This document shows, in pieces, positions 60,799 through 64,000 of a DNA stretch of 64,000 bases. The notes beneath the pieces are model-generated. The model worked only from the letters and a program-made list of their open reading frames with translations. It was not told the DNA's origin and searched no databases. This stretch comes from Haemonchus contortus (taxonomy: Eukaryota; Nematoda; Chromadorea; Rhabditida; Trichostrongylidae): the NCBI GenBank assembly GCA_000469685.2, contig LS997564.1, positions 42,116,240-42,180,239 on the forward strand, read 5' to 3'. The translations under genes and the position numbers were made by a program. Every line of letters begins with the position of its first letter. Position 1 is the first letter of the stretch.

Positions 60799-62923
60799 TA
60801 TATGAAAATTGATTATTTCCTTCTTTAACTCTGCCCGTTCTAATCATTTCAGTAAGATGAATATCTAACGTAAATCCTGCCCTAATAAAGACTTACGAAA
60901 AAAGGAAGCAGAGGGAACAAGATTGCAGCGTGGTGATCAAAGTAAAGCGACAAAGCAAAACCTCTAAATCGTTTTGCTCTACGGTTCAGGCATCAGTTAA
61001 AGAGGGAGTATGGATCAGATGGGAAGAGAAAAAGTAAGCTGACACCTTTTGATGTGAATGCATGTCCCCTAGTGCACCTTTGTACACGAATGACTCAATT
61101 TGAGACTACATAAGATCAAGTTCGAGAAAGATCAGAACCTATTCACCAAAGTCGTTTTTGCCAATTTTACCCACCCATTTTGCACACTGAATTCAAAACG
61201 AATATTAAAAAAGTTAAAGCAGTTTGGACGGCATCAAAGAGCCTCTTTCGAACTGCGCAAAATTTCTGTAGACAATGTATTTCCTTTCACGGCATAACAA
61301 GCGGAAAGGGGTGAATTCGCCCGTTTGGAGGTGTGCGTGGCAAATTGCGCGGCGAAATTCGTGGCATTGAAGGAATATGAAGTCTATGATTGGAGTGCAG
61401 ATTTGAAGTAGAGTAGATTAGTAGGGTCAACTGATCAGTCTACTCTACCTATAATCCGTGCCCCAATGATAGGCGCCACAGTCGTTCAAATAGCCACCAA
61501 TTTCGCCACGCACAGAAATGCAAATTCAGTTCAGGCACTCGCCTCTTACTGTGACCCCCTGGCTTTCGCTCCACCCAGCATGCGTCCTTGCCCAAGGCCC
61601 CTTGGGCTTACGCCGTGCCGGATTACAGTTAAGAGCCAAGTCCCCGCACTGAATTTTCGTCTCTCTCACACTTCTAAACGGGCAAAAGTTGTTCCATACC
61701 CCATAAGAAATCATGATGCGCTTAAATTTATGTCATCATTGCAACTGCGAAAAGTTCGCCCATTACTCCAAAGTCTCCCCCATGAAGGTGATGAGGCACT
61801 GGGCGAACTCAGAAGTTGGTGATGTAGCTCACGAGACTTTGGTATAGTTTCTGTGGTGAGGGAATGTTGTCCTGTGCATAAGCTTCACAACAATCCAACC
61901 ACCTTATCCGGCATACCTACGACTTAATTGCAAGAATACGGTAAAATTGAGAAAGAATTTTGTTCTGTGGAATGACGTCCAGTACAAAACCAAATGAATC
62001 AAAGGCTGTTCGAACTTTACTGAAATATTTGCCCTTTTAGACACGTAATTCTAACCAATACAACGATTTGACAGATTCCATAAGCAGGCCGTATAAAAGC
62101 ATGTAGTACACCGCAATGAAAAGAAAGGACTAGCTGCGAATCAGAACTTCCGAGAGCCTTGGATTTCTTCCTAGAGAAGAATAAAAACGAATCGCCTAAG
62201 AAGGACGTCGCCGTCTCTTGCCGTCTCTTCTACTTTCTGCTGGTAGTTAGTATAAGATTAAAGTTGCAAAATCCAAAGCATGACGAAATTCGCTAAATTA
62301 TCCAACAAATGAACATTAAAAACGACTATAGGGTTCTACATCATACTGCAAATAAATCGACTAGTAAGATTCAGCTCAAACACGACATAGCAGTTCAAAT
62401 ACAAAATGATTAGCTGCCGAAGAGAATTCAGACCAAAAAGTGACTTAGGCGTCCGATTAATATATGAATAGGCCGCAGAGGAGAAAAAGCAAAAGCGATT
62501 AAAAATGGATGAAACCGTAACTACAAGCTAAAAGCCATAGACAAATTCAGCTATAACAATGGTCAGAGTCCGCATGGAAAGAGAAAGAGCGCTTCCCGAC
62601 ACATCCCTGTGTGGCCATCCAAAAAAAAAACTTGAACAAGCTCTAACATCGGTGTGGCAGGGATTAGAGTCAAGATAAACTCCTCCAGCTCGAACTTGAT
62701 CGGGATGATTTGGGAACGCCCTTCCTCTCACCTTTCAAACTTATAAGAGCTCATGACACCAGATGCATATTCGGGAGCAGTGAATTCACGTCATTAACCC
62801 ATAGATTGGCACATTCCGAGTGATATGTCTGTCCTCCAAAATGAACCGCTCGAGACACGGGCTGGCAGCAGATCGCACAAGGCCTTAAGGAACCGAATAT
62901 CAGATGAGAATGATCAAAGTAGG
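60799..62923. other. Intergenic stretch with a foldback copy
   Basis: It holds family B foldback copy 2 (61331-61515). No exon is seen; a 118-codon plus frame at 61466-61822 starts inside the repeat and has no motif. Confidence 0.45.
61331..61515. mobile_element. Foldback element, family B, copy 2
   Basis: GTGTGCGTGGCAAATTGCGC at the left and CACCAATTTCGCCACGCACA at the right are inverted. The middle shares GCAGATTTGAAGTAGAGTAG and GTGCCCC-A-GATAGGCGCC-like text with 43900-44133. Non-coding. Confidence 0.75.
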
Positions 62924-63954
62924 TCAAACGAAAGTGATATTATGATTTTGTCTCCGGAAGATTTGGAAAAATAGCATAGAAGCAACAACGAACTTCCCCA
63001 CTGCTCCGTCTCTATCTTCTTCCTCAGGATTCTCGATAAAGGCAACCAAACGCTTCCAAATCCTTGTACAGTAATCAATTTCTTCGCGACATCCCTTGGG
63101 TAACTCGGACTTCGCCGATCGTTCAACCCGGCAAACGACAAAATGTAGATGATTTAGGCATCTGAAATGAACAGTGCGTAAGCGACCAACCCGATACTTG
63201 TACTACTGAGCCATATGCCTATAGCCTATCACTTTATCAAGCATCTTTCTTTGGCCCAAACAAACTTGAAGAGATTCCTTCTCAAAAAGGCAAAAACTTC
63301 ACACGCGCACTGAGAAATGGACTGCGCTTTACAAAAGAGGAGAGAATTATGGGGGCTTGAGAATGGGTATTTTCCAAACCCAAATAATCATTGAATCGAA
63401 CCTCAAATATCCATCTCCTCGTTCAGTTTGAGCGACCTCTCTTATCACACTGTCGTTCGCTGAGCCCAGCAGTCGGTCAGCCGTCTGAAAACGTCATGAA
63501 ATACCCACGATGAGCAACTAAAAATGACCGAACACCTACTTATCTGGCTGAAAGTCACCTTAAATATCTCCGTTGCAGCTGCGATGACCTTTTCCCAGCA
63601 CTCTAGCAGTTCTGCACTGATCGCGTGAGACATTTGAGCTGAGCCGTTGATTTCGGAAGCAGTGGAGCATGCCATCGAAATATTACTGGCTGTTGACACT
63701 GAAGAGACAAAACGAGTAAATCCAGTCTCACTAGCGAACAAAGAACTACAACAAAACCCTACCATCTTCGTCGCTCTTCGATGACTCGGTTGTCGGAGAG
63801 CTCAAGTCACGCGAAGCTGTGGCAACTTGTGTAGAAGTCAACGACGGCCAATCGATACCGCATAAATCATTCATGGCTGAGTTTGACTTGCTATCAAGCG
63901 CGTTTCTGGTTGTGTTTGGAGCGATCTGAGCTTGATAGCTTGACTTGGCCGGGC
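62924..63954 (-). CDS. Synergin-gamma/aftiphilin-like protein, 3' part
   Basis: Exons 63954-63763, 63698-63559, 63484-63402 and 63161-62924 join in phase (2 nt carried in, then 1, 0, 2 carried), giving about 217 residues. The gene continues upstream beyond the window. The first exon is low-complexity Ser/Thr-rich linker containing NDLCGIDWPSL. The rest fits the conserved C-terminal domain of clathrin/AP-1 accessory proteins in order: ELLECWEKVIAAATEIFKTA, GDGYLRCLNHLHFVVCRVER, IDYCTRIWKRLVAFI. The pattern T-x-x-G-x-x-YL, then V-x-RVE, then W-x-x-L-x-x-F is what I recall for synergin gamma and aftiphilin. The last 30 residues (EEEDRDGAVGKFVV...) may be read-through past a missed donor. The likely role is trans-Golgi/endosome clathrin traffic. 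The family call is moderate; that it is coding is firm. Confidence 0.6.
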
Positions 63955-64000
63955 CTGCAATACCTAGTACCTATATGATCTGCGCTGCAGATGTACGTTC

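Noticed and set aside
1..64000. CRISPR arrays, bacterial operons, phage or toxin systems
   Set aside because: The only regular array is a contiguous minisatellite without unique spacers, and every firm gene is intron-bearing and eukaryotic.

Overview
The window looks like nuclear genomic DNA of a nematode, most likely a strongylid (hookworm-like) worm. Evidence seen here: genes are split into many small exons; introns begin GTAAG/GTGAG and end in short TTTCAG-type acceptors with no obvious branch point; three start codons lie only 4-9 nt downstream of a perfect acceptor, as expected for spliced-leader trans-splicing; and introns and intergenic DNA are packed with repeats. Most long open frames are chance frames. 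The real coding content is short exons that I joined by phase and by family resemblance recalled from memory.

Layout. Positions 1-16834 hold no gene I can defend, apart from one possible 46-61 residue membrane protein near 8.4 kb; they contain a foldback element, hairpins and old repeat fragments. Positions 16835-35714 (minus) are one 29-exon gene for the alpha regulatory subunit of phosphorylase b kinase, about 1,233 residues. One of its introns carries a 16-unit, ~128-bp minisatellite bracketed by a duplicated module. Positions 37006-38348 are an internally deleted piggyBac element with intact TTAA ends. A bZIP transcription factor (minus) lies at 40141-40909, with its first exon not found. 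Positions 41.4-47.3 kb are repeat-rich, with a possible small unknown minus-strand gene. Positions 47279-50387 hold a 5'-truncated CR1/Jockey-like LINE placed exactly between two 778-bp direct repeats that differ at one base. A second, broken LINE 3' end (minus) lies at 51355-52290.

The right end is a same-strand cluster read from high to low coordinates: the 3' part of a synergin-gamma/aftiphilin-like clathrin adaptor accessory protein (63954-62924), a complete exosome core subunit EXOSC8/RRP43 of 272 residues (60783-58558), and an unrecognised multi-exon gene (57916-53603). The second and third genes both have a trans-splice-like acceptor just before ATG, and the gap between them is about 640 bp, so they may form an operon.

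The genes are housekeeping in nature (glycogen breakdown control, RNA decay, vesicle traffic, transcription). The unusual content is in the mobile DNA: five or more foldback families, the minisatellite-bearing module, and the anomalous LINE insertion. I see no prokaryotic, CRISPR or phage-like system.
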